A DNA stretch of 64,000 bases from Pedobacter hiemivivus (GTDB taxonomy: Bacteria > Bacteroidota > Bacteroidia > Sphingobacteriales > Sphingobacteriaceae), in contig NZ_SJSM01000016.1 in assembly GCF_004331685.1 (NCBI RefSeq), positions 1 to 64,000 on the forward strand. Reading direction: 5' to 3'. A program made the position numbers and the translations under genes. The notes under the pieces are model-generated. The model had not been told where the DNA came from and searched no databases. It saw nothing but the letters and a program-made list of their open reading frames with translations. How positions within the stretch are numbered: position 1 is the stretch's first letter; every line of letters starts with the position of its first letter. This document shows positions 17,165 through 27,220 of this stretch, piece after piece.

Positions 17165-17902
17165 TCACACCATCAATGCAAATCCATCGCTCAGATATCC
17201 TACTTTTAGTTGATCAAGCTTTTCCAGCATCTCTTGGTCAAAGTGAGTCAACAGCATCCGTTTACAAGAAAATTCAGGGAGCCGCATTTCCAATTCCAGA
17301 TAATTCATATGTCCCTTTGCCTGCGTGCCGAAAAAATTACATTCACAAATAAATACATCAGCTTTATCACTTAACGCCAGTAGGGTATTAGTCCAAGATG
17401 TATCCCCAGAATAAGCAATCACCTTATCTGAGATTTCAATCCGAATCCCATGAGGTAAAGCTTTTTCAGAATGAATCACCGGAAGAGCCCTCAAGTTAAA
17501 ATGTTCCAACTTTAGCACTTTATCTGCTGCATATTCCAGAAAATCTACGTTTAGTTTTTCCAACACAGAAGTTCCGGGGTATAGCAAATCTAACAAGGCA
17601 CTGATTCGATCCTTCCCCCCCGGAGGGCTGATGATTTGCATTTTTTTCTTTCTACCATGTATCGCCGCATCCAAAAGCAAAAAAGGCACTCCACCATAAT
17701 GATCACCATGGAAGTGACTGATGACAATTGCATCAATATCATTGATATTGATTCCATGATGCTTTAGTCCTGGCAAACTACTTGCTCCGCAGTCGATCAA
17801 AAACTTGCTTGTTTCTGTCTTCACATAAAAACAAGTATTCAGTCTACCACCGCTGCCAAATGCATCACCACAGCCAATAACTTTTAAATATACCAAGCTC
17901 AT
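17165..17902 (-). CDS. MBL-fold hydrolase (RNase Z-like)
   Basis: 245 residues. The order of motifs is GCGDAFGSGGRLNTCF, FLIDCGASSLPGLK, the zinc motif SHFHGDHYGGVP at about 61-72, YSGDTSW, and a late LTHFDQEML. This is the compact RNase Z/arylsulfatase-like branch of the metallo-beta-lactamase fold. It lacks the flexible exosite arm of true tRNase Z, so I give no processing role. Its ATG is 42 bases downstream of the hydrolase at 17945. Confidence 0.85.
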   Translation of the reverse strand: MSLVYLKVIGCGDAFGSGGRLNTCFYVKTETSKFLIDCGASSLPGLKHHGININDIDAIVISHFHGDHYGGVPFLLLDAAIHGRKKKMQIISPPGGKDRISALLDLLYPGTSVLEKLNVDFLEYAADKVLKLEHFNLRALPVIHSEKALPHGIRIEISDKVIAYSGDTSWTNTLLALSDKADVFICECNFFGTQAKGHMNYLELEMRLPEFSCKRMLLTHFDQEMLEKLDQLKVGYLSDGFALMV

Positions 17903-17944
17903 TTCTATAAATTTAAAAGTTCTTCCACTTCCAACATGGAAATC

Positions 17945-18643
17945 CTATGCATATACACTTTCAGCTGCCCTGACAATCATATCTGCAACTATTTCGGGTT
18001 GCGACATGAAAATAACATGGCTTCCTTGAACCTCTTCTACTATTGTATTTGAACGACTGTACATGTTTCTCTGAATATCCGGATTGATGCTCTTATCCTC
18101 AGTTGCAATCAGTCCATAGGAAGGTTTAGATCTCCATGCAGCATTTGTAATCGGGGTTCCAAAGCCCTTTGCATAAAAAGCCCCCTGAGACGCACACATA
18201 AATTCGGCTTCACTGGCATCTATGTCCGCACAGAAACCTTCATGGTACTTATCTTTATCATAGTAAACGATTCCCTTTTCATCTGGTGGCAAAACACCGT
18301 TTTCTGGTGCTGGTGGCGCACTTTGCAGCCATTGTAAAGCTGTTTCTCCGTTATCCGGCTGGAATGCCGCAATATAAACGAGTGCTGCCACATTGGGATG
18401 ATTACCAGCCTCAGTAATCACAGCTCCACCCCAGGAATGGCCAGCAAGAATAGCAGGTCCCCCAATCCGATCAAGCGCAACATGTGTAGCCAGCACATCA
18501 TCCTCCAGGGAGGTCAATGGATTCTGTACAACTATTACATTGAAACCTCTTTTTGTCAATTCGTTATAAAGTGCTTTATAACCAGAACCATCAGCGAATG
18601 CGCCATGTACTAACACAGCATTCTTAACATTTGAATTTTCCAT
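17945..18643 (-). CDS. Alpha/beta hydrolase
   Basis: 232 residues, starting with VLVHGAFADGSGYK (oxyanion-hole region). The nucleophile elbow is GHSWGG with Ser about residue 70; the catalytic His is probably in QGSHVIFM near the C-terminus and the Asp in ATEDKSI. This matches small cytoplasmic esterase-like proteins of the EstE/salicylate-esterase-like group. No signal peptide. Upstream of the MBL gene in the same direction, 42 bases apart, so perhaps cotranscribed. Confidence 0.88.
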   Translation of the reverse strand: MENSNVKNAVLVHGAFADGSGYKALYNELTKRGFNVIVVQNPLTSLEDDVLATHVALDRIGGPAILAGHSWGGAVITEAGNHPNVAALVYIAAFQPDNGETALQWLQSAPPAPENGVLPPDEKGIVYYDKDKYHEGFCADIDASEAEFMCASQGAFYAKGFGTPITNAAWRSKPSYGLIATEDKSINPDIQRNMYSRSNTIVEEVQGSHVIFMSQPEIVADMIVRAAESVYA

Positions 18644-18777
18644 CGTTTTAATTTTTGTTTATGAATGACATACAATACAACGATGACTACGAACTGTTTT
18701 CAGAATCTTTAAAAACAGATCCAATAATCTATTCTGATGTTTGGCTGATGGTTTATTGTTTGTAACTTTAAGATGAA

Positions 18778-19845
18778 ATGGAAACGAAAGGTCTGCTTTT
18801 TATCCCTGACATCAGTGGTTTCAGTCGATTTGTAACAGAATCAGAAATTAACCATAGTCGGATGATCATACAGGAATTGCTTGAATTGCTCATTAATGCA
18901 AATCAAATAGGACTTGAAGTTTCCGAAATAGAGGGTGACGCTATTCTTTTTTACAAATTTGGCGAACCACCACAGCTTAAAGAATTGTATAAGCAGGTGG
19001 AAAAGATGTTTTGCCAATTTCACAAAAATCTTATGGCTTATGACCGACGGAAGTATTGCCAATGCAAGGCCTGTATTTCCGCTGCCAACCTTTCCTTAAA
19101 AGTAATCACACATTATGGTGAGTTTACGGAGTACCATGTGAAGAATTTCAGTAAGCTGATCGGTAAGGATGTTATCGTTGCACACCAACTTTTGAAGAAC
19201 GACATAGCGCAACATGAATATTGGTTGGTGACCAAAGACCTTCTGCACAATCACCCTTTGGCTGATTTTACCGGATGGATGAATTGGAATGACAGTATAA
19301 AGCAGACTGAATCAGGAGATATACACTTTCATTATACACAACTGAGCGAGTTAAAAAATGAAATACATGATGACCCTTTACCCCCATTAAACCTCTCTGA
19401 TAAAAGAAAAATACTCAGTGCTTCCAGCTTATACGAAACTGACATCATTACCCTATTTCATATTGCAGGTGCATTTGAATACCGTCACCTCTGGTGGGAA
19501 GGTGTAGAAAAAGTAGAGGAAATTAATCACTCCTTGCCACGGGTGGGTATGCAAAGCATATGGACATTAAATAACGGAAAAATGCTTTACTATTCCAGCA
19601 GCTACTCCTATACTGATGACAAGGTTGAATTTACTGAAACCGATGAAAAAGGAGATCAAGTGACTTACTTCACCCTGGTAAAAATAGCAGACAATAAAGC
19701 AAAACTCATTATAGATGTTTATAAAACCCGAAATTGGCTTACAGATTTTATTTTAGGATCATCAGGTCAAAAAAAAATGGAAGCTACGCTTAAAAAGTCA
19801 TTAGAGAATATCATTCCACTGTTAGAAAAGATGCCGATATTATGA
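18778..19845 (+). CDS. DUF2652 protein: class III cyclase-like domain plus SRPBCC-like domain
   Basis: 355 residues. The N-terminal half is DUF2652, related to class III nucleotidyl cyclases: FIPDISGFSRFV at about 7-18 and EIEGDAILFY at about 54-63 keep both metal-binding Asp positions. A C-rich insert (KYCQCKACISAANLSLK) follows. The C-terminal half, with FEYRHLWWEGVEKVEEINHS, resembles an SRPBCC/polyketide-cyclase ligand-binding fold. It could be a nucleotide cyclase or a binding protein derived from one; activity is not established for the family. Its stop overlaps the start of the next gene by ATGA. Confidence 0.7.
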   Translation: METKGLLFIPDISGFSRFVTESEINHSRMIIQELLELLINANQIGLEVSEIEGDAILFYKFGEPPQLKELYKQVEKMFCQFHKNLMAYDRRKYCQCKACISAANLSLKVITHYGEFTEYHVKNFSKLIGKDVIVAHQLLKNDIAQHEYWLVTKDLLHNHPLADFTGWMNWNDSIKQTESGDIHFHYTQLSELKNEIHDDPLPPLNLSDKRKILSASSLYETDIITLFHIAGAFEYRHLWWEGVEKVEEINHSLPRVGMQSIWTLNNGKMLYYSSSYSYTDDKVEFTETDEKGDQVTYFTLVKIADNKAKLIIDVYKTRNWLTDFILGSSGQKKMEATLKKSLENIIPLLEKMPIL

Positions 19846-21557
19846 AAACAATACAACTGCTTTTTATATGCTGTCTCTTTTTTTCTGGCGGCGATAAATA
19901 TATCCAAAAGCCTTCCTATCCATTGGATTATAGCAAGGCAATTGTAGCGACATGTGGTTCATCATCTCCCACAGAAAATATTGGTACAGCGGATAACGGT
20001 AAATTTATGATGCATCTGCCAGGCTGGGGACACTATTCTTACCAAATATCGACGACTAGCGACAGCGCGCAGGTTTATTTTGATCAGGGGCTAACTATGT
20101 ATTATAGTTACCATATGAAGGAAGCGCTGGCTTCCTTTAAAGAAGCAGCCAGATTTGATCCCAATTGCGCTATGATCTATTGGGGTCAGGCATTGGCTAT
20201 GGGGCCTTACTATAATTCTGCCCACACTTACCTCATTCCTAAAAATATATCAAAAGTTTTAAAACTGATGAACCAATCTGCCGGTAAAGCATCTGCAAAA
20301 GAGCGGGACCTGTTGAAGGTGATGAGCCTCCGATATCCATCCTCAGATGCTGATACTGTAAAAACGAATCTAAACGCGGCGTATGCACAAGGTATGAAAG
20401 GGCTCATGTCCATATACCCGGAGGATGCAGACATTAAGGCGCTATTTATAGATGCAGTGATGCTGATCCATCCCTGGGAGTTCTGGAACAACGATGGATC
20501 GGCGAAAGAATGGACACCTGAAGTGGTAAATTTGTGTGAAACTCTATTACAGGAAAACCCAAAACATCCTGGTGCTTTACATTATTATATACATTTAACG
20601 GAAGCATCACGTAAGCCAGAGGTTGCCCTGGCCAATGCGCAGCTGCTGAAAGATCTTTTTCCGGGCGTAGCCCACATGGTTCACATGTCCAGCCATGTAT
20701 ACCAAAGAAACGGCCTTTATGCGCTGGGCGTAGCGGCAAATGACAGGGCCGATGCGAGCCTTGTGCGTTATGATTCACTGGCCAGGCACCTTTCGCTTAA
20801 CAAACATTCGTCGCATTATTTTGCAGTACAGGCTTTTTGCGGTCTGACAGGTGGAATGTATACTAAAGGAATGCAGGATGCCATAAAGTGCAGAAAAAGT
20901 GTTGCGCCAATTTACGAGGATACTTATGCCCAATATTTGTATATGATGCCACTCTTTACCCAGGTAAGGCTTGGTAAATGGGATGAGCTATTAAAAGAGG
21001 CTGTTGAGCCCGATACCCGCTGGACCTATGCAGGGATATTGGATAATTTTGCCAAAGGACTTGCATATGTGTATTCAGGCAAGCCGAATATGGCAAGAGA
21101 ACAGCTGGTTCAGTTGCGTACTAAAATGACAGATCCCATTTTAAAAAAGAGGCGCATCCCTTTTAATACGACATTGCAAAGCGCGCAGATTGCAGAAAAC
21201 ATTTTAAATGCCGTTATTTTATTTGATCAGAGAAAGAATGCTGCCGGTATTAGCAGTCTCAATGAGGCCATAAAAATAGAAGATGAAATGATTTATGCTG
21301 AGCCGATGGATTGGCCACTTCCTGCAAGACAATTTTTAGGGGCCTACCTTTTAAAGTTGGGGAAACCGGCGGATGCAGCGCAGGTTTACAAAATGGATCT
21401 GGAACTAAACCCAGGAAATGGCTGGTCATTACTGGGGCTGTATCAAAGTTTAAGTGCCCTGCGTAAAGTTGAGGCGTTGGCGGAATATAAAGCCGCTTAC
21501 CTTAAGGCGTTCTCTGGCGCAGAGCAGATTCCACCGGCCTCGGTTTATAGCAGATAG
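19842..21557 (+). CDS. Secreted or lipid-anchored TPR protein
   Basis: 571 residues with an N-terminal signal sequence containing CC in the hydrophobic part (LLFICCLFF), so the exact processing is uncertain. TPR-like repeats occur around 85-135 (YSYHMKEALASFKEAARFDP), 240-330 and 500-555. Segments with His, such as HYYIHLTEASRKP and HMVHMSSHVYQRNG, are typical of a TPR family found near heme or copper proteins, but I cannot name it firmly. The 4-base overlap with the DUF2652 gene points to translational coupling. Confidence 0.65.
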   Translation: MKTIQLLFICCLFFSGGDKYIQKPSYPLDYSKAIVATCGSSSPTENIGTADNGKFMMHLPGWGHYSYQISTTSDSAQVYFDQGLTMYYSYHMKEALASFKEAARFDPNCAMIYWGQALAMGPYYNSAHTYLIPKNISKVLKLMNQSAGKASAKERDLLKVMSLRYPSSDADTVKTNLNAAYAQGMKGLMSIYPEDADIKALFIDAVMLIHPWEFWNNDGSAKEWTPEVVNLCETLLQENPKHPGALHYYIHLTEASRKPEVALANAQLLKDLFPGVAHMVHMSSHVYQRNGLYALGVAANDRADASLVRYDSLARHLSLNKHSSHYFAVQAFCGLTGGMYTKGMQDAIKCRKSVAPIYEDTYAQYLYMMPLFTQVRLGKWDELLKEAVEPDTRWTYAGILDNFAKGLAYVYSGKPNMAREQLVQLRTKMTDPILKKRRIPFNTTLQSAQIAENILNAVILFDQRKNAAGISSLNEAIKIEDEMIYAEPMDWPLPARQFLGAYLLKLGKPADAAQVYKMDLELNPGNGWSLLGLYQSLSALRKVEALAEYKAAYLKAFSGAEQIPPASVYSR

Positions 21558-21655
21558 GGTTTATTCTGATAGAGATGTGATGCGTTTTTAGCAATTTGTT
21601 GACAAGGGACAGGCAATCCAATATATTTTTAGCTAAATTTACACTACGGGAAATC

Positions 21656-22222
21656 ATGATGGATGCTTATTGTTCATATTCGGATCAGGAACTTACTGCT
21701 TTTTTAAAAAATGGGGATAAGTCTGCATTTACGGAGATTTATAACAGGTACTGGAAAAAAATGTTCGCGCTGGCTTGCCAGAAAATAAATGATCCGGAAG
21801 AAGCCAGAGAAATTGTTCAGCAGATTTTTATCCGTCTTTGGGAACGTAAAGATAAACTGGAAATCAATAACACTTTAGGCGGATACCTTTCTGTTTCTGT
21901 AAAATACAGGATTATTAATGCCTTGAATATGCATTACGTGCGTAAAAACTATATCGATAATTTACCGGCATGGTCAGAACTGGATGATTCTACACAGGAA
22001 TGGCTGGACTTTGAAGAAGTAAAAGAGCGACTGGCTATACTTGTTTCAAATTTACCCGAAAAATGCCGTATTGTATTTGTCATGAGCCGTGAACAGGGGC
22101 TTTCACAAAAAAAGATTGCAGAAACCCTCAATATATCAGAAAAAACAGTGGAAGCACATCTGAGTAAAGCCGTAAAATCTTTAAGAACAGGGCTCAGAAG
22201 CTTCTTTTTAACACTTTTATAA
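21656..22222 (+). CDS. ECF sigma factor (FecI-like), locus A
   Basis: RNA polymerase sigma factor expected to transcribe locus A. From ATG 21656 (a second ATG follows at once; the longer frame needs a TTG) it is 188 residues. Sigma region 2 spans the ALACQKINDPEEAREIVQQIF segment with WERKDKL, region 4 the LPEKCRIVFVMSREQGLSQK to KTVEAHLSKAVKSL helix-turn-helix. The C-terminus ends in a hydrophobic FFLTLL. FecR follows 74 bases later, as usual for surface signalling. Confidence 0.95.
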   Translation: MMDAYCSYSDQELTAFLKNGDKSAFTEIYNRYWKKMFALACQKINDPEEAREIVQQIFIRLWERKDKLEINNTLGGYLSVSVKYRIINALNMHYVRKNYIDNLPAWSELDDSTQEWLDFEEVKERLAILVSNLPEKCRIVFVMSREQGLSQKKIAETLNISEKTVEAHLSKAVKSLRTGLRSFFLTLL

Positions 22223-22296
22223 ATTAATCATATTTTTTTTCTTCGGGACTAAGGGATTCGATCTTCTGAACTGACATACTAGTAAAGGCTCAGGAA

Positions 22297-23493
22297 ATGG
22301 ATCAAAAGAATACACAAGAGAGATATGAATACCTCGCTTCGGCATGGAAAAATAAAACAATTACTCCTACGGAAGAATCAGAATTATTTGACTGGTTAAA
22401 TCTGTCAGAAGAAATTGTCGTAAATATCCCTGCGTCATTTGCAAATTCTGAAACCGAACTTAAAAACCAAATGTATGACTATATAGATCAGTCATTATGG
22501 ACAAATAAACAGGACAAAAAACGCAAATTATGGCCAAAATTAAGTATTGCAGCTGCTTTACTACTGTTAACTGGCGCTTCGCTTTTGTTCTATTACTCCC
22601 CTGCCATCCAACACCTTTTTAATTCAACCGCTTCTTTGAATAATCATATTTCTACCGGCAGCAATACAGCGACCTTAACGCTTGCAAATGGAAAAAAAAT
22701 AAAATTATCAGAGGTAGCTGCAGGACAACTCAGTACTGAGGCCGGTGTTTCAATCAGCAAATCCAAAGATGGGAAATTGATCTATTCCGTTTTGGAGCGT
22801 GAGAATAAGGTTAATGACACTATTCGATTAAATACACTTTCAACAGCCATTGGAGAAACTTACCAGATACGTTTACCTGATGGAACAATAGTCTGGCTAA
22901 ATGCAGCGTCTTCATTAAAGTATCCTGCAAATTTTGGTGTAGGATCTAAGCGTAAAGTTCAATTATCTGGCGAAGCCTATTTTGAGGTGGCAAAGATAGA
23001 ACGGAAAAATAAAAACTCCCTGAGCGAACGTGTACCTTTTATTGTGGCCACAGGCAAACAGGAAGTTGAGGTGTTGGGTACACATTTTAACATCAGCAGT
23101 TATCAGGAAGAATCTACTGAAAAGACCACATTACTTGAAGGTGCCGTACGGGTATCCTTGTTAAACACCCCGTCTAAAAATGTAAATCTCCTCCCCAACC
23201 AACAGGCGGTATTAACTGCAGGCAAGCTTTCGATGTATGACGTAGATGCCGCAGAGTCGGTAGCCTGGAAGAATGGCAAGTTTACATTTGACCATGAAGA
23301 GATCAACAGTATCATGCGTAAAGTTGCAAGATGGTATAATATTGAGGTAGTTTACCAGGACAATCTAGAGGGGGTTAAATTAACTGGGAGTATTTCCCGC
23401 TTTGAAAACATTAGTAAACTGCTGGAAATTTTGGAAAACACGAAGCAGGTACACTTTAAAATTGATGGAAAACGCATCATCGTGAAAAAATAA
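22297..23493 (+). CDS. FecR-family anti-sigma factor, locus A
   Basis: 398 residues. A cytoplasmic N-terminus that binds the sigma factor, one membrane helix at about 85-103 (LSIAAALLLLTGASLLFYY), and a periplasmic FecR domain with LPDGTIVWLNAASSLKYP, LSGEAYFEVAK and VLGTHFNISSY. A C-terminal DUF4974 domain starts near AWKNGKFTFDHEEI and ends with IDGKRIIVKK. It should relay substrate binding by the STN domain of SusC to the sigma factor. Confidence 0.95.
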   Translation: MDQKNTQERYEYLASAWKNKTITPTEESELFDWLNLSEEIVVNIPASFANSETELKNQMYDYIDQSLWTNKQDKKRKLWPKLSIAAALLLLTGASLLFYYSPAIQHLFNSTASLNNHISTGSNTATLTLANGKKIKLSEVAAGQLSTEAGVSISKSKDGKLIYSVLERENKVNDTIRLNTLSTAIGETYQIRLPDGTIVWLNAASSLKYPANFGVGSKRKVQLSGEAYFEVAKIERKNKNSLSERVPFIVATGKQEVEVLGTHFNISSYQEESTEKTTLLEGAVRVSLLNTPSKNVNLLPNQQAVLTAGKLSMYDVDAAESVAWKNGKFTFDHEEINSIMRKVARWYNIEVVYQDNLEGVKLTGSISRFENISKLLEILENTKQVHFKIDGKRIIVKK

Positions 23494-23593
23494 AATCAAC
23501 AAATCATAAATAAACCTAAACCCAAACCAAGACTATGTGAATAGATTTACTAAACAGTTAATTAATCTGTAACGGGTAAACCGCATTAAAAAA

Positions 23594-23659
23594 CCGTAAA
23601 GTGGTTCGACGCACTTTACGGCTAAAAAATCTGAGTTAACCCTTCCGGCATAGCCGGAA
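23594..23659 (+). promoter_or_regulatory. Two hairpins in the FecR-SusC spacer, locus A
   Basis: Hairpin 1: perfect 10-bp stem CCGTAAAGTG (23594-23603) and CACTTTACGG (23612-23621). Hairpin 2: perfect 7-bp stem TTCCGGC (23643-23649) and GCCGGAA (23653-23659) with a 3-nt loop. Neither is followed by a run of T, so they are not classic terminators; they may protect or regulate the SusC message. Confidence 0.6.
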
Positions 23660-23707
23660 AAACAATGAGCTATCAACTTACCGTTTTAACCCAAACTAAA
23701 CAAAAGT

Positions 23708-26700
23708 ATGAATTTAAATGCTTTTAACCTAGGTAAGCTACGCCTGTGGCTTCCACCAAAATTACTATTGATTATGAAAATGATCATCATTATCATGACG
23801 ACCTGCTTACTACAGGTAAGCGCAGCCGGCTTCGCACAAAGAATTACTTTGTCCGAAAGAAACATGGCTTTGGAGCAGGTGCTTAAGAAAATTAAACGAC
23901 AAATTGGATTTGATGTACTTTATGGCAGCAATCTGTTGGATCAGTCTGCCAAAATAAACGTGAACCTAAAGAATGTACCCTTGACAGATGCCCTGGACAA
24001 AATTCTTGAAGGACAAATGCTCAACTATGAAGTGAAGGAAAAGACCATCATCATCTCTAAAAAAATGCCTTCTATACTGGAACGGGTAATAGATGTCTTT
24101 CAAGCCACAGAGATCAGGGGGCATGTTTTAGATGAATTGAATCGTCCGCTTACCTCTGTTAACGTACGAATCAAAGGCAGCAAAAAAAGCGCTATTACAG
24201 GGCCAAGTGGCGAATTCCTAATCACAATACCTGATGATGGAACCATCCTCGTATTTTCTTGCGTGGGTTATATATCCCGGGAAATTCCCGCAAAGAAAAA
24301 CATGATCGTAGTAATGGAGGCGGAAACCAATAAATTGAACGAAATGGTAGTGGTAGGTTATGGAAGTATCCGTAGAAAAGACCTGACCGGCTCCGTTGCC
24401 TCAGTGGACATCAGTGAAATTAAAAATGTTCCATTCGCGACTGTCGATCAGGCCCTATCCGGGAAAGCTTCGGGGGTTCAGGTAGTGCAGGCAGACGGAT
24501 CGCCGGGAGGTGTAGCCAAAATACGTATTCGGGGAGGAACTTCCTTGATGGGTGGCAACGACCCATTATATATTATTGATGGGATACAGGTACAAATTCA
24601 GAACAGGTATCAGCAAAGTGCAGCAGAAATTCTAAGCCCGGTAGAAGGTTATGGTCCAAACGCCAGTCAAACCATTTCAGGTTCATTTGCACGCGGTCTA
24701 AACAGCCTGGGTGGGCTGAATATCAATGATATTGAAAGTATTGACATCTTGAAAGATGCCTCGGCAACTGCTATTTATGGTTCAAGGGCTGCAAATGGAG
24801 TGGTTATCATCACCACAAAAAAAGGCAAGCAAAATCAGAAACCTATTTTTGAAGCCAATTATTATGCAGGATTGAGCAGTCCCATTAAGGAGAAACTCTT
24901 AAATAGAGATCAATATATTATGATCATGAAAGAGGCTGCCAAGAACCTGAATGCTGCAAGAGCAGCATCGGTTCCGGCGCTTACACCTGATCCCACCGCT
25001 ACCAGTATTTTAACCAATCCCAATTTTCTGGGCACAGGAAATACCGACTGGCTGGATCTTGTGCTACGTAATGGCATTACCCAAAATGCTGATATTGCGG
25101 TAAGAGGTGGCGGCACAGGTTCCAGATACTATACTTCATTGGCCTATAATAAAAATAACGGTACAATAGTCGGTACAGATTACACCAGAATTGCTGGAAA
25201 AATAAGCCTGGATAATGAAATTAATAGCAGGCTGCGTATCAATACCAATTTGGATTACGGTTTTAGTACCAATAACCTCACCAACGGTATGTATTCCCAA
25301 GCCCTGTTTGCTCCACCTACACTAGATGCCTATAATGCGGATGGTAGTATAAAAGTAATCAGCGCAAATGAGAATGGCACCTATGGCTTTGAAGGTTATC
25401 AGAACCCTTTGCTGCTGCTTAAAGGTATCAATAAATCTAACAGCATGACCTTGCTGGGCTCTTTGTCGGGCGAATATGATATCCTAAAAAACCTGAAATT
25501 AAAGTCTACCGTGTCGGTTAACTATAACAATTACCGCCAGACTAATTACGTACCGAGCACGGCTCAGATTTCGGGAAGTGGAGGTTATGCAAGTGGTTCA
25601 AAGAATGGTGTTGCAACACAGGCGCAGTCGCAAAACGTAGACCTGTTTTATGAAAACACGCTGACCTGGGACAAGCAGTTTAATGAGCACAACAGAATCA
25701 ATATACTTGCAGGAACTTCCTGGCAAATTACCAGAAGCAATTCATTTTCAGCCAGCGGGCAGGGTTTTCCAGACGATAATTACCTGAACAATCTTTCGTC
25801 TGCAGCATTGACGTTGCCATCTACCGGTATCTCCGGCCAAAATTCACTGCTCAGTTTTTATATGCGGGCCAATTATGCCCTGTATGAAAAATACCTCTTC
25901 ACTTTCACAGGTCGTTCGGACGCCTCATCTAAATTCCCTGAACACAACAGGGTTGGTTATTTCCCTTCAGGAGGGGTTGCATGGCGTATTTCTGAAGAAA
26001 ATTTCCTAAAAAATGTAAAATGGATCAGCGAGATCAAACTAAGGGCAAGCGCCGGGTATACCGGTACGCAGAATATTGGTGACAATCTGTTCTATACACT
26101 ATATTCGCCAGTATCTTACGCTGGATTAAACGGCCTTGCTCCTACTCAACTTGGTAATGATAAAATTAAATGGGAATCTACCCTGCAGAAAGATGCTGGT
26201 ATTGATTTTGCTTTTTTCAATTCCAGATTAAGTGGTGGGATCGGATATTATGAAAAATCTACTGAGGGCATTTTGTTTCCGGCAACTGTGGCCCGCAGTT
26301 CAGGTTTTACAGGTGTAACTGCCAACATTGCTGACATCAGGAACCGCGGACTTGAACTTTCCTTACGTGGTGATTTTATCCGCAGCAAAAGTATTCAGTG
26401 GTCAGGCACCTTCAATATATCGGGTAACAGGTCTAAAGTACTTGCCCTTTCCAATGATTTTTCTGACCCCTCTAATCCGAAGATCTACACCTATGGAAAC
26501 AATGTATTGAAAGTAGGTGAACCCCTTGGCTTACTATGGGGCTACAAATTTGATGGGTTATTGCGTACACAGGCAGAAGTGGATGACTATAAAAGTAAAA
26601 ACCTTTTTGCTCAGTTTGGTCAATATCCATATATGGGAATTGGCGACAGCCGTTATGTGCTGGATCCGGCTACAAAGTTCAATAAAAGCGATATTATTGG

Positions 26701-27208
26701 TCGTGCCGAACCAAAATATTACGGAGGATATACCAATAGCCTGACATACAAGAATTTTAGTTTGATCACACTAGCTACTTTCTCTTATGGGGGTGATATT
26801 TATTACCTGGCCGATGTTCAGAATGCCGACGCAGGTACCCGCACCAATAAGGGGATAAGGATCCTGGACAGATGGACACCTGAAAACCAAAATACGGAAA
26901 GGCCAAGGTTGATACTAGGTCAGGGTACCGCCGCGAATGGTGCGAGCAACAATGTATACGACGCTTCCTTTATCAAGTTGAAATCTGTAACACTGAGTTA
27001 TCAGCTTTCTCCGTCACTAATGAAAAAGCTAAAAATGAATACCGCTTCTGTATATGTTTCGGGAACCAATTTATTAACGATTACCAATTACCCGGGAGCC
27101 GATCCAGAGGTCAGCAATGACCCCTATAGCCTAATTGGCGGGTATAGTGATGCAGGAGGATATCCTACCGTTAGGCAATTTAGTTTTGGACTTCGTTTTG
27201 GATTTTAA
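23708..27208 (+). CDS. SusC/RagA-family TonB-dependent transporter with STN domain, locus A
   Basis: 1166 residues, outer-membrane importer driven by TonB. After an extended N-terminus (about 20 residues before IMKMIIIIMTTCLLQVSA and cleavage near GFAQ) come the STN signalling domain (about 44-118), a carboxypeptidase-regulatory-like domain (134-200, IRGHVLDELNRPLTSVNVRI), the plug with VVVGYGSIRRKDLTGSV, and DILKDASATAIYGSRAANGV, then a beta barrel ending FGLRFGF. The STN domain means it can signal to FecR. It is 12 bases before susD. Ligand unknown. Confidence 0.96.
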   Translation: MNLNAFNLGKLRLWLPPKLLLIMKMIIIIMTTCLLQVSAAGFAQRITLSERNMALEQVLKKIKRQIGFDVLYGSNLLDQSAKINVNLKNVPLTDALDKILEGQMLNYEVKEKTIIISKKMPSILERVIDVFQATEIRGHVLDELNRPLTSVNVRIKGSKKSAITGPSGEFLITIPDDGTILVFSCVGYISREIPAKKNMIVVMEAETNKLNEMVVVGYGSIRRKDLTGSVASVDISEIKNVPFATVDQALSGKASGVQVVQADGSPGGVAKIRIRGGTSLMGGNDPLYIIDGIQVQIQNRYQQSAAEILSPVEGYGPNASQTISGSFARGLNSLGGLNINDIESIDILKDASATAIYGSRAANGVVIITTKKGKQNQKPIFEANYYAGLSSPIKEKLLNRDQYIMIMKEAAKNLNAARAASVPALTPDPTATSILTNPNFLGTGNTDWLDLVLRNGITQNADIAVRGGGTGSRYYTSLAYNKNNGTIVGTDYTRIAGKISLDNEINSRLRINTNLDYGFSTNNLTNGMYSQALFAPPTLDAYNADGSIKVISANENGTYGFEGYQNPLLLLKGINKSNSMTLLGSLSGEYDILKNLKLKSTVSVNYNNYRQTNYVPSTAQISGSGGYASGSKNGVATQAQSQNVDLFYENTLTWDKQFNEHNRINILAGTSWQITRSNSFSASGQGFPDDNYLNNLSSAALTLPSTGISGQNSLLSFYMRANYALYEKYLFTFTGRSDASSKFPEHNRVGYFPSGGVAWRISEENFLKNVKWISEIKLRASAGYTGTQNIGDNLFYTLYSPVSYAGLNGLAPTQLGNDKIKWESTLQKDAGIDFAFFNSRLSGGIGYYEKSTEGILFPATVARSSGFTGVTANIADIRNRGLELSLRGDFIRSKSIQWSGTFNISGNRSKVLALSNDFSDPSNPKIYTYGNNVLKVGEPLGLLWGYKFDGLLRTQAEVDDYKSKNLFAQFGQYPYMGIGDSRYVLDPATKFNKSDIIGRAEPKYYGGYTNSLTYKNFSLITLATFSYGGDIYYLADVQNADAGTRTNKGIRILDRWTPENQNTERPRLILGQGTAANGASNNVYDASFIKLKSVTLSYQLSPSLMKKLKMNTASVYVSGTNLLTITNYPGADPEVSNDPYSLIGGYSDAGGYPTVRQFSFGLRFGF

Positions 27209-27220
27209 AAAAGCATAAAC

